DNA of 49,476 bases from an uncultured Oscillospiraceae bacterium (lineage in GTDB: Bacteria > Bacillota > Clostridia > Oscillospirales > Oscillospiraceae): assembly GCA_910578505.1 (NCBI GenBank), contig CAJTPV010000024.1, positions 1-49,476 on the forward strand, given 5' to 3'. The translations under genes and the position numbers were made by a program. The stretch's first letter is position 1. The number at the start of each line of letters is the position of its first letter. A model generated the notes under the pieces. It saw nothing but the letters and a program-made list of their open reading frames with translations, searched no databases and was not told where the DNA came from. Positions 15,417 through 22,965 of this stretch are shown here, piece by piece.

Positions 15417-15445
15417 ATTATAGCCGCACGATATGAAGTTGTCAA
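15417..15445 (-). promoter_or_regulatory. Antisense promoter of unit 2
   Basis: Reading leftward: TTGACA (15445-15440), exactly 17 bp, TATAAT (15422-15417), a perfect consensus promoter aimed into the 3' end of the peptide mRNA. An antisense RNA would start near 15410 and cover the 3' arm and hairpin of unit 2. No clear end is visible. Confidence 0.75.
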
Positions 15446-15459
15446 GTCCCCTGCGCTTA

Positions 15460-15627
15460 TTATTCAGCCGTCCCCCCTTCCTTCATGTACAAATCTTCCG
15501 CCTCCTGCTGGGCTTGGATCAGCAGCTGCAATCCTTCGCTGTACTTCATGTGCTGCAGCGCGTCGATGGCGTCGGTTACACCATTGAAAAGTCTGGTGTA
15601 GTATTGCGGTAGTTCGTTCACTTTCAT
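15460..15627 (-). CDS. Small helical hypothetical protein (55 aa)
   Basis: A 55-residue protein too short for standard ORF lists: ATG at 15627 with GGGAGGTG upstream and TAA at 15460. It is predicted to be a helical hairpin with the pattern YYTRLF ... AIDAL ... LLIQAQQEAEDLY, which I recall as a common family of small proteins in clostridial accessory regions. The same pattern forms the N-terminus of the 201-aa protein at 7898. Function unknown. It is divergent from the ribbon-helix-helix gene, with a palindrome-rich 150-bp gap between them that probably holds both promoters and an operator. Confidence 0.75.
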   Translation of the reverse strand: MKVNELPQYYTRLFNGVTDAIDALQHMKYSEGLQLLIQAQQEAEDLYMKEGGTAE

Positions 15628-15664
15628 CACCTCCCTCCCTGCGAGTTATAGTATACACGACTGC

Positions 15665-15716
15665 ATTGCAATTTGCAATAGTATAACACATACGCAATGC
15701 AATTGTATTGCAATGC
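15665..15716. promoter_or_regulatory. TTGCAAT palindromes, probable operator
   Basis: ATTGCAATTTGCAAT at 15665-15679 and GCAATGCAA / TTGCAATGC arms at 15694-15702 and 15708-15716 (perfect 9-bp inverted repeat, 5-nt centre) reuse the same half-site. They lie in the divergent gap between the 55-aa gene and the RHH gene, whose -10 (TATAAT) is at 15752-15757. Confidence 0.6.
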
Positions 15717-15776
15717 ATAAAAAATTTAAAATCTGCAATACACTTGTCATATATAATTTGTATGGCGGAGTGTATT

Positions 15777-15971
15777 ATGAAAAAGTTTAAAATCCCTGTG
15801 GTTCCGAAATCAGTGACAAAATCGATTAGGTTTCCAAGCAAACTGATTGAAGAAGTAAATGAGGCAATTCATGGAACAGACTGCACCTTTACCGCCTTTG
15901 TGGTGGAGGCTGTGCGCGTGGCTCTGGAGAACCTCCGCGAGGAGGAGGAAGAGCAATCTGAAAATGAATAA
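15777..15971 (+). CDS. Small ribbon-helix-helix-like protein (YlcI/YnfO type)
   Basis: 64 residues from ATG 15777 (GGAG 6 nt upstream). The core KSIRFPSKLIEEVNEAI followed by TFTAFVVEAVRVALENL is a beta strand plus two helices, as in Arc/CopG-like DNA-binding dimers; I recall the YlcI/YnfO (DUF3950) annotation for such proteins. The tail is highly acidic (EEEEEQSENE). It is 13 nt upstream of the threonine-synthase-like gene, so the two may be co-transcribed. It is a plausible repressor acting on the TTGCAAT palindromes just upstream. Confidence 0.75.
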   Translation: MKKFKIPVVPKSVTKSIRFPSKLIEEVNEAIHGTDCTFTAFVVEAVRVALENLREEEEEQSENE

Positions 15972-15984
15972 GGAGAGTACCACC

Positions 15985-17226
15985 ATGAAAAACGTCAAGC
16001 ATGCGAAATGCGTCAAATGCGGCAAAATTTACGAGGCCGTACCCAACCTGACCAACTGCTCCTGCGGCGGAATCCTGGACATCATCTACGACTACGACTA
16101 TATCAGGACCGTCCTGACCAAGGAAACGCTGGCCGCCCGGCGGGACAACTCCATGTGGCGCTACCGGGAGTTGCTGCCGGTGGAGGAGACCACCCCCGCC
16201 CCGCCCCTGCGGGTGGGCTGGAGCCCCCTCTACCAGGCGGAGGCCCTGGCAAAGGAGCTGGGCATAGCCAAACTGTACGTCAAGGACGACGGCATCAACC
16301 CCACCGCCTCCCTGAAGGACCGGGCCAGCGCCATGGCGGTGGCCAAGGCGAAGGAGGCCGGCGCGCCGGTCATCGCCTGCTCCTCCACCGGCAACGCGGC
16401 CAGCTCCCTGGCGGGCAACGCGGCGGCGGCGGGGCTGCAAACCTACATCTTCGTCCCCAGCCGGGCCCCCAAGGGCAAGGTGGCCCAGCTGATGACCTTC
16501 GGCGCGACGGTGATCTCCGTCCAGGGCAGCTATGAGGACACCTTCGAGCTGAGCAAGCAGGCCATCGACAAATGGGGCTGGTACAACCGCAACGCGGCCA
16601 TCAACCCCTATCTCTCCGAGGGCAAGAAGACGGTGGGCCTGGAAATCATGGAGCAGCTGGGGTGGCAGGTCCCGGACTATATCGCCATCTCCGTGGGGGA
16701 CGGCTGCACCATCGCCGGGCTCTGGAAGGGGCTGAAGGATTTGTATGCCATCGGCCTCATCGACCGCCTGCCCCGGCTGATCTCGGCCCAGGCGGCGGGG
16801 TGCTATCCCATCAACCGGGCCATTGAGACCGGGGAGGACTGGCATCCTATGGAGGAGAATACCCTGGCCGACTCCATCGCCGTGGGCGTGCCCCGCAACG
16901 CGGACAAGGCGCTGATGGCCATCCGGGAGTCCAACGGCCTGACGGTGGAGGTGACCGACGATGAGATCATGGCGGCCCAGAAGCTGCTGGGCCGGACCTG
17001 CGGCGTGTTCGGCGAGCCGGCGGGCGTGACGGGGACGGCGGGGCTGAAAAAGCTCTGTGAGCAGGGGAAGATCCCGGCGGACGCCACGGCGGTCAGCGTG
17101 GTCACGGGCAACGGGCTGAAGGACGTGGCCAACGCTATCAACGCCTGCGGAGAGCCCATCTCCATCCCCGGCGATATGGATCTGCTGCTGAAGGCCTTCG
17201 CGGAGAAGGGGATCCATGTAGAATAA
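15985..17226 (+). CDS. thrC: Threonine synthase-like PLP enzyme
   Basis: 413 residues. An N-terminal zinc ribbon (Cys9, Cys12, Cys25, Cys27) precedes a fold-type II PLP domain: PLP lysine Lys111 in TASLKDRAS, SSTGNAASSLAG loop near 133-145, and the glycine-rich SVGDGCTIAGLWKG phosphate site. This matches class II threonine synthases, which turn O-phosphohomoserine into threonine. No other threonine genes are nearby and it sits close to the ygeW/ygeY/PLP cluster, so a catabolic lyase role is also possible. ATG 15985 with AAGGAG upstream; the longer open frame upstream overlaps the RHH gene and is not used. Confidence 0.85.
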   Translation: MKNVKHAKCVKCGKIYEAVPNLTNCSCGGILDIIYDYDYIRTVLTKETLAARRDNSMWRYRELLPVEETTPAPPLRVGWSPLYQAEALAKELGIAKLYVKDDGINPTASLKDRASAMAVAKAKEAGAPVIACSSTGNAASSLAGNAAAAGLQTYIFVPSRAPKGKVAQLMTFGATVISVQGSYEDTFELSKQAIDKWGWYNRNAAINPYLSEGKKTVGLEIMEQLGWQVPDYIAISVGDGCTIAGLWKGLKDLYAIGLIDRLPRLISAQAAGCYPINRAIETGEDWHPMEENTLADSIAVGVPRNADKALMAIRESNGLTVEVTDDEIMAAQKLLGRTCGVFGEPAGVTGTAGLKKLCEQGKIPADATAVSVVTGNGLKDVANAINACGEPISIPGDMDLLLKAFAEKGIHVE

Positions 17227-17236
17227 AACAGCGTGC

Positions 17237-17270
17237 AAAAAAGCGGGGCTCAGGCGAGCCTCGCTTTTTT
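17237..17270. terminator. Bidirectional terminator
   Basis: AAAAAAGCG-GGCTC and GAGCC-CGCTTTTTT form a long stem with an AGGC loop between two convergent genes. Confidence 0.85.
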
Positions 17271-17289
17271 ATGCGGAGAGGGCTTTTAT

Positions 17290-18726
17290 CTACCGGATAT
17301 CCTGCACCACGGCCTCCACCGGGTCATCCAGGCAGGAGGGGTCCTGCAAAATCCCCCGGAAGAACCGGAGCACGGCGGCAAAATAAAAGCCGTCGCAGAT
17401 GCGCTCATCCGTCACAAAGGTGTAGTCGATATACCGCTTTGTCTCCACCGCGCCGCCCTTGCCCAGCTCCTTGACCCGGTACTTCTTCCCCAGGGACACG
17501 AACACGGGCACATTGCCGAAGTCGTACAGGTGGTGATAGATGGGCGGGATGCCCAGGGAGGCCATGGAGGTGATGTACAGAGAGCCGTGGAAGGGGCTGA
17601 GCCGGGTCAGGGCCCTGGGCAGGCAGCCGAAGTAGTCCAGAAACCGCAGCAGCCACATGGACAGCAGCAGCAGAGGGCCGGGAATCAGGTCCAGGGCCTT
17701 GGTCAGCAGGTCGAAGCTGGTGTCGTCCGCCGGGGCGGCTTTGATGGACTCCACCTTCTCCTGCAGCTTCCAGTACACGTCCTCCGCCGTGTCCGTGGGC
17801 TGGAGATAGAGCTTGATCACCGTGTCCACAGACTCCAGGGTCATCTCCGGCTTGACGTTCATGGCGATCTCGATCTCCTGCCGGCTGTAGGCCCGCTGGC
17901 CGGAGATGAAGCGGTTGACGCCGGGGTACCGGGCCACGCAGCGGGCATAGGCCGCCAGCACCACGTGGAGCGCGCCGAAGCCCCGCAGGCCCTGCTGCCG
18001 CTTGCGGCGGACGTAGGCGTCCAGAGCGGAGCACTCCATGCTGTCGTGGAGGAAGTTGGAGGAGGTGTTGCGGGTGACCATGATGTAGGGGGACACCCGC
18101 CAGACCGGGTTGACGGTGCGCAGGCGGCGGCCGTCGTTGCGGTCGCCCCAGCGGGGGGTCCAGCCGCCGGCGGACTGCCGCTCCATGGAGCAGGTGGCCA
18201 GCAGCAGGGCCAGCATGATCATCAGCACCGTCAGCTCCGCCAGAAAGTGCCACCAGCCGGGGACGCCGGGGGCCAGCGGGGTGGTGTACAGGGTCATAAA
18301 CCGGCGCTCCATGGCGTCCTCCACCGCGTGATAGGCCAGGGCGCAGCCGATGAGACCGCCGAAGACCCACTTGTTCAGCCCGTGGCCCACGGTGGCGTAG
18401 TAGAGCCCCGCCGCCGCCAGATACAGGCCCCAGCAGAACAGCCGGTGCATGGGGGAGAACCCCGCGGCCTTGACGGCGAAGAAGACGCACCCCAGCACCA
18501 CCGGCACGGCGGTGCGGTAGGGCCGGTCCCCGGCGTCCGTCAGGAGCATGGCGGCGAAGAGGAGCCCGGCGGCAATGGGCAGGGCCCCCTGCAGCCAGAA
18601 TTCCCCTGGGCTGGGGTGGAGCCCGGCAAAGTAGACCACGCGCAGAATGGCGGCGCTGAGCATCAGCAGGGCGGAGAACAGGACGGCGATATTCAGTTTT
18701 GGTATGGCATAATATGTCTTTTTCAT
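17290..18726 (-). CDS. Membrane protein fused to an E2-acyltransferase-like domain
   Basis: 478 residues. Residues 1-185 contain five to six hydrophobic membrane segments. Residues 215-478 resemble the CAT-like trimeric fold of 2-oxoacid dehydrogenase E2 catalytic domains (NPVWRVSPYIMVTRNTSSN ... LHVVLAAYARCVARYPGVNRFISG ... YIDYTFVTDERICDGFYFA). The E2 catalytic motif HxxxDG reads ERICDG here, so the active-site His is replaced by Glu. There is no lipoyl domain and no E1/E3 gene. ATG 18726 has no SD but sits 6 nt after a TATACT (TTGTTT-17-TATACT), which suggests a leaderless mRNA. Role unknown; perhaps membrane acyl transfer. Confidence 0.7.
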   Translation of the reverse strand: MKKTYYAIPKLNIAVLFSALLMLSAAILRVVYFAGLHPSPGEFWLQGALPIAAGLLFAAMLLTDAGDRPYRTAVPVVLGCVFFAVKAAGFSPMHRLFCWGLYLAAAGLYYATVGHGLNKWVFGGLIGCALAYHAVEDAMERRFMTLYTTPLAPGVPGWWHFLAELTVLMIMLALLLATCSMERQSAGGWTPRWGDRNDGRRLRTVNPVWRVSPYIMVTRNTSSNFLHDSMECSALDAYVRRKRQQGLRGFGALHVVLAAYARCVARYPGVNRFISGQRAYSRQEIEIAMNVKPEMTLESVDTVIKLYLQPTDTAEDVYWKLQEKVESIKAAPADDTSFDLLTKALDLIPGPLLLLSMWLLRFLDYFGCLPRALTRLSPFHGSLYITSMASLGIPPIYHHLYDFGNVPVFVSLGKKYRVKELGKGGAVETKRYIDYTFVTDERICDGFYFAAVLRFFRGILQDPSCLDDPVEAVVQDIR

Positions 18727-18755
18727 GATAGCAGTATAACGGATACTTCGGAAAA
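18727..18755 (-). promoter_or_regulatory. Promoter of the membrane/E2-like gene (leaderless)
   Basis: On the minus strand TTGTTT, 17 bp, TATACT, then six bases to the ATG at 18726. The -10 is a 5/6 match, the -35 weak. Confidence 0.5.
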
Positions 18756-18791
18756 AAACAAGGGGGAGCGGGGACTTATCCCGTCTTTTTC

Positions 18792-20162
18792 TCAGTTTTC
18801 GGCCATCCGGGACTCCAGACTCCGGAAGAGCCGGGCCAGCACCGCCACGGCGGCAATGGCCAGGACCAGCTCCGCGGCAAACTGGGCGTAGGCCAGGCCG
18901 TAGAGGGGCAGCAGGCGGTTGAGGATATACAGCGCCGGGATCTCCAGCACGATCTTCCGCAAAATGGCGAAGGCCAGCGCCCGGCCCCCCAGCCCGCAGG
19001 CCTGGAACACGCCCACGCCCAGGAAATCCATGCACAGAAACGGCAGCGCCAGACACATGGCCCGCAGGAACCGGCTGCCGTAGGCAATAATGGCCTCGTT
19101 TTTCATAAACAGCCCCACCAGCTGCCTGGACCAGACAAAGTACCCCGCCGTCACCACCGTCAGGAAGGACAGGGAGATCTTAGCGGCAAACACCACGGCC
19201 TCCCGCATGCGCCGGATGTTCCCGCTGCCATAGTTATAGCTGACCAGGGGCATGATGCCCTGGCTGACGCCCATGGCGATGTACATGGGCACCATGTTGA
19301 TCTTCTGGGAGATGCCCATAGCGGCCACCGCGTCGGAGCCGAAGACGGCGGTGAAGTTGTTCAGCACGGTCATCCCCGTGACATTCAGCAGGTTCTGGAT
19401 GGACGAGGGGATGCCCACCGCGCAGATGCCGGCGATGATGACCCTGTCCCACCGGAGCATGGCCGGGTTGAGGCAGACAAAGGTGGTCTTCCGCTTCCAG
19501 AACAGCAGGGCAAAGAAATACAGGCAGGCCGCGCAGTTGGACAGGAACGTGGCCAGCCCCGCCCCAGCCGCGCCCAGGTTCAGGCCCCAGGGCAGGATGA
19601 AGATGGGGTCCAGCACAATGTTCAGCAGGCAGCCGCTCATGGTGCCGATGCTGGCGTGGAGGGTGGCCCCCTCCGCCCGGACGAAAAAGGCCAGCACCAC
19701 GTTCAAAATGGCCGGTACCGCGCCGAAGGACACGGTCCAGCGCATATACGCGGCAGTGGCGGCGCTGGTGTCCGCCCCGGCCCCCAGCAGCCCCAGCAGC
19801 GGCTGGCGGAAGGCGGTCACGCCGGCGGAAAAGAGGACCCCCGCCAGCAGAGCGGCGTAAAAGCCGATGGCGGAGCTGCGGCGCACGGCGTCATAATTGC
19901 GCCGGCCCAGGGCCCGGCTCATCATGCTGGAGGTGCCCACGCCGAAGAGGTTGTTCACCGCGTTGAAGGCCAGCAGCACCGGCGCGGCCAGCGTCACGGC
20001 GGCGTTCTGGATGGGGTCGTTGAGCATGCCCACAAAGTAGGTGTCCGCCAGGTTGTACAGGACCATGACCAGGGAGCTGATGATGGTGGGGATGGACATG
20101 GCGGCCACTGCCCGTGGAATAGGGATCTGCTCAAAAAGTTCAATCTTGCTCTGATCTTCCAT
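18792..20162 (-). CDS. MATE-family efflux transporter
   Basis: 456 residues with about twelve membrane segments in two homologous halves. N-terminal FEQIPIPRAVAAMSIPTIISSLVMVLYNLADTYFVG is the standard MATE opening, and FGVGTSSMMSRALGRRNYDAVRR the first cytoplasmic loop. It exports drugs, organic cations or metabolites using a Na+ or H+ gradient. Upstream of the membrane/E2-like gene on the same strand with a 65-bp gap. The substrate cannot be assigned. Confidence 0.93.
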   Translation of the reverse strand: MEDQSKIELFEQIPIPRAVAAMSIPTIISSLVMVLYNLADTYFVGMLNDPIQNAAVTLAAPVLLAFNAVNNLFGVGTSSMMSRALGRRNYDAVRRSSAIGFYAALLAGVLFSAGVTAFRQPLLGLLGAGADTSAATAAYMRWTVSFGAVPAILNVVLAFFVRAEGATLHASIGTMSGCLLNIVLDPIFILPWGLNLGAAGAGLATFLSNCAACLYFFALLFWKRKTTFVCLNPAMLRWDRVIIAGICAVGIPSSIQNLLNVTGMTVLNNFTAVFGSDAVAAMGISQKINMVPMYIAMGVSQGIMPLVSYNYGSGNIRRMREAVVFAAKISLSFLTVVTAGYFVWSRQLVGLFMKNEAIIAYGSRFLRAMCLALPFLCMDFLGVGVFQACGLGGRALAFAILRKIVLEIPALYILNRLLPLYGLAYAQFAAELVLAIAAVAVLARLFRSLESRMAEN

Positions 20163-20244
20163 TGCTTCGCTTCCTTTTGCGTATTTTATCCTATTTTAGC
20201 ACATTTCAGGCGGAGATACAATGAAAATATCGCCCTGACAGGAA

Positions 20245-20280
20245 AAAGGGGCGCGCCGCATATGCGGCGTACCCCTTACC
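20245..20280 (-). terminator. Terminator after mnmE
   Basis: AAGGGG-CGCCGCAT and ATGCGGCG-ACCCCTT pair almost completely; on the minus strand the stem is followed by TTTTT. Confidence 0.8.
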
Positions 20281-20291
20281 GGCAAAAACAC

Positions 20292-21653
20292 CTATTTTCC
20301 CACGCAGAAGCGCTCGAATATGCGGGCCACCATATCCTCCCGCAGCGTGCGGCCCGTCAGCTCGCCCAGGGCGTGGAGGGCGCCCTCCGTGTCCGTCAGC
20401 ACCGCGTCCGGCGTCATGCCGCTGTCCAGGGCCTGGCGGGCCCCCCGCAGGGCGTCCACCGCGCGGCTCACCGCCTCCGCCTGCCGGGCGTTGGTCAGCA
20501 GCTGCCCCGGTTCCCCGGCGGGGAAGAGACCGGCCACCGCCGCCTCCAGCGCCTCCAGACCGGTTCCCTCTCTGGCGGAAACAGGCAGCACACAGGCGAA
20601 GCGGTCCCGCAGCGCCGCCAGATCCACCTTCTGCGGCAGGTCCGCCTTGTTTACCAGCACGATCTGGCTCCCGGCCTGCACGGCGGCCTGCACCGCCGCC
20701 TCGTCCTCCGCCGTCAGGTCCTGGGAGCCGTCCAGCACCAGCAGCGCCAGGCCGGCCTCCTCCGCCGCCGCCCGGGCCCGCTCCACGCCCAGGCGCTCCA
20801 CCGTGTCCCCGGTGTCCCGGATGCCGGCGGTGTCAATGAGCCGCAGCAGCACGCCGCCCACCACCGCCTTTTCCTCCACTGTGTCCCGTGTCGTGCCCGC
20901 AATGCCGGTGACGATGGCCCGCTCGTAGCCCACAAGGGCGTTGAGCAGGGAGCTCTTTCCCACGTTGGGCCGCCCGATGATGGCGGTGGGCACGCCCTGG
21001 CGCAGCACCCGGCCCCGGCGGAAGGTGGCCAGCAGCTGGGCCAGCCCCTGCTCCGCCGCCGTCAGGGTGCGGGCGATGTCCTCCCGCTGCACGTCCGCAA
21101 TGTCCTCGTCCGGGTAGTCCACCACCGCGTAGAAGCGGCTGGCGATGTCCAGGAGGCTGTCGTACACCGCGCCGGCCCTCTGCCGGAGGGCCCCCTCCAG
21201 CTGGGCCACCGCGTTGCGGGCGGCGGCGGCGGTCTCGGACTCAATGAGGTCCACCACCGCCTCCGCCTGGGTCAGATCCAGATGCCCGTTCAGAAAGGCC
21301 CGCTTGGTAAACTCGCCCCGCCCGGCCTGCCGCATCCCGGCGGCAAAGAGGGCCTGGAGGACCTCGTCCATCACCACCGGGGAGCCGTGGCACTGGAACT
21401 CCGCGTAGTCCTCGCCGGTAAAGCTGCGGGGGCCGGGAAAGCGGACCGCCAGCACCTGGTCAATGGGCCGGGACCGGCTGTCCAGCAGCAGGCCCACCAC
21501 CAGTTCACGGGGGGCCTGCCGGGAGAAGGGCCTGCCGTTGTTGGCCCGGAACACCTGGTCGCAGATGGAAAAGCAGCCGTCCCCGGACATGCGGATAATG
21601 CCGAAAACGGAGCGGTCGCCGCCGGAAGCAATGGCGGCAATTGGTTCTGACAT
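20292..21653 (-). CDS. mnmE: tRNA modification GTPase MnmE
   Basis: 453 residues, normal length. It forms the wobble-uridine cmnm5/nm5 modification with MnmG. The N-terminal formyl-THF-binding domain (IAAIASGGDRSVFGIIRMSG), a helical domain, an inserted G domain (GRPNVGKSSLLNAL, DTAGIRDTGD, NKAD) and the C-terminal FCVGK with the conserved Cys are all present. ATG 21653 has GAGG upstream; a longer frame reaches 21689 inside the intergenic space. Its usual partners mnmG, rsmG and jag are not next to it; cinA and thiI are. Confidence 0.95.
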   Translation of the reverse strand: MSEPIAAIASGGDRSVFGIIRMSGDGCFSICDQVFRANNGRPFSRQAPRELVVGLLLDSRSRPIDQVLAVRFPGPRSFTGEDYAEFQCHGSPVVMDEVLQALFAAGMRQAGRGEFTKRAFLNGHLDLTQAEAVVDLIESETAAAARNAVAQLEGALRQRAGAVYDSLLDIASRFYAVVDYPDEDIADVQREDIARTLTAAEQGLAQLLATFRRGRVLRQGVPTAIIGRPNVGKSSLLNALVGYERAIVTGIAGTTRDTVEEKAVVGGVLLRLIDTAGIRDTGDTVERLGVERARAAAEEAGLALLVLDGSQDLTAEDEAAVQAAVQAGSQIVLVNKADLPQKVDLAALRDRFACVLPVSAREGTGLEALEAAVAGLFPAGEPGQLLTNARQAEAVSRAVDALRGARQALDSGMTPDAVLTDTEGALHALGELTGRTLREDMVARIFERFCVGK

Positions 21654-21685
21654 AGCAGCAGCCTCTTTCGTCAATATTTTCGTCC

Positions 21686-22948
21686 TCATGGTTCCTGGGG
21701 CAGTCCCAGCAGGGACCGCCGGATCATATCAAAGGCGTACTGGGCCGCCGAGGTGCGCACCCGGTCCCGGCCCCGGCCCTTGCCGCAGGAGAATTTCCGG
21801 CAGATGACGCCCTCCCCGGAGGCCAGGGCGATGAACACCGTGCCCACCTCCGTACCGCGCCCGTCGCTGTCCGGCCCGGCCACGCCGGTGACGGACACCG
21901 CCAGGTCGCTGCCGCAGATTTTCCGGCAGCCCTCCGCCATAGCCCGTGCTGCCGGCTCCGACACAGCGCCGTATTCCGCCAGCACGTCCTCCGGCACCCC
22001 CAGCACGCCGGATTTGACGGCGTCCGTATAGCTCACCACGCCGCCCCGGAACACCGCCGACGCGCCGGGCAGGTCCGTCATGCGCTTGGCGATGAGCCCG
22101 CCGGTGCAGCTCTCGGCGGCGGAGAGGGTCAGGTCCCGCTCCTTCAGCAGGGCGGAGACCACCTCCTCCAGGCTCCCCACGTCCACGCCGTAGACCACGT
22201 CGCCCAGCATATCCTGCACCTGGGCCACCAGGGGCCGGAGCATGGCCTCCGCCGCCTCGGGGGTGTCCGCCTTGGCGGTGGCCCGGAGCATGACCTCGTT
22301 GGGCTTGGCGTAGGGGGCCAGGGTGGGGTTGGTGAGCCGGGTCATGGGCTCGTAGAGCGTCTCCTCCACGGAGCTCTCCCCCATGCCGAAAATCCGGATC
22401 TCGTGGCTGACGATCACGCCGTCCGTCAGCTTCTCCAGGTAGGGCGCCGCCCGGTTCTCGAACATGTACCGGCACTCAAAGGGCGGGCCGGGCAGCATCA
22501 GCACGTGCACGCCGCCCTCCTGAAAGGCGCAGCCGGGGGCCGTGCCCACCGGGTTGTCGAAGACGGTGCAGTTCACCGGCAGCATGGCCTGCTGAATATT
22601 GTTCTCCGGCATCTTTTTGCCCATTTTGCTCTGGAACCAGGCGCTGATTTCATCCAGGATATCCTGGTGCAGCTCCAGCTCCCGGCCAAAGGTTTTGCAG
22701 ATGGTCTGCTTGGTCAGATCGTCGTAGGTGGGCCCCAGGCCGCCGGTGGTGATGATGATGTCTGCCCGCCTGCGGGCGATGTCCAGAGCCTCCGCCAGCC
22801 GCTCCGGGTTGTCCCCCACCACCGTGTGGTTGTGTACCGTAATGCCCAGGGCGCTGAGACCCTGGGAGATCATCTGTGCGTCGGTGTTAGCGATGTTGCC
22901 CAGCAGCAGCTCCGTGCCGACAGCGATCAATTCCGCCGTATGGGACAT
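21686..22948 (-). CDS. cinA: CinA family protein (nicotinamide-nucleotide amidase / competence-damage protein)
   Basis: 420 residues with both standard domains: an N-terminal MoaB/MogA-like domain (AELIAVGTELLLGNIANTDAQ, TTGGLGPTYDDLTKQ, LPGPPFECRYMF) and a C-terminal NMN deamidase domain (LTLSAAESCTGGLIAKRMTDLPGAS, VTGVAGPDSDGRGTEVGTV). Roles known for the family are ADP-ribose pyrophosphatase and NMN deamidase activity in pyridine nucleotide salvage. It is 17 nt after thiI and 32 nt before mnmE, so the three form one operon. Confidence 0.95.
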   Translation of the reverse strand: MSHTAELIAVGTELLLGNIANTDAQMISQGLSALGITVHNHTVVGDNPERLAEALDIARRRADIIITTGGLGPTYDDLTKQTICKTFGRELELHQDILDEISAWFQSKMGKKMPENNIQQAMLPVNCTVFDNPVGTAPGCAFQEGGVHVLMLPGPPFECRYMFENRAAPYLEKLTDGVIVSHEIRIFGMGESSVEETLYEPMTRLTNPTLAPYAKPNEVMLRATAKADTPEAAEAMLRPLVAQVQDMLGDVVYGVDVGSLEEVVSALLKERDLTLSAAESCTGGLIAKRMTDLPGASAVFRGGVVSYTDAVKSGVLGVPEDVLAEYGAVSEPAARAMAEGCRKICGSDLAVSVTGVAGPDSDGRGTEVGTVFIALASGEGVICRKFSCGKGRGRDRVRTSAAQYAFDMIRRSLLGLPQEP

Positions 22949-22965
22949 AGTGACTCCTCTTTTCT

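Noticed and set aside
15464..15841. 125-codon minus-strand frame
   Set aside because: It reads through the palindromic divergent promoter region in the wrong frame; the real gene there is the 55-aa ORF 15460-15627 with its own SD.
18727..19056. Upstream extension of the membrane/E2-like ORF to 588 codons
   Set aside because: The extension lies antisense-framed within the MATE gene and has no SD; MKKTYY at 18726 begins a natural membrane protein.
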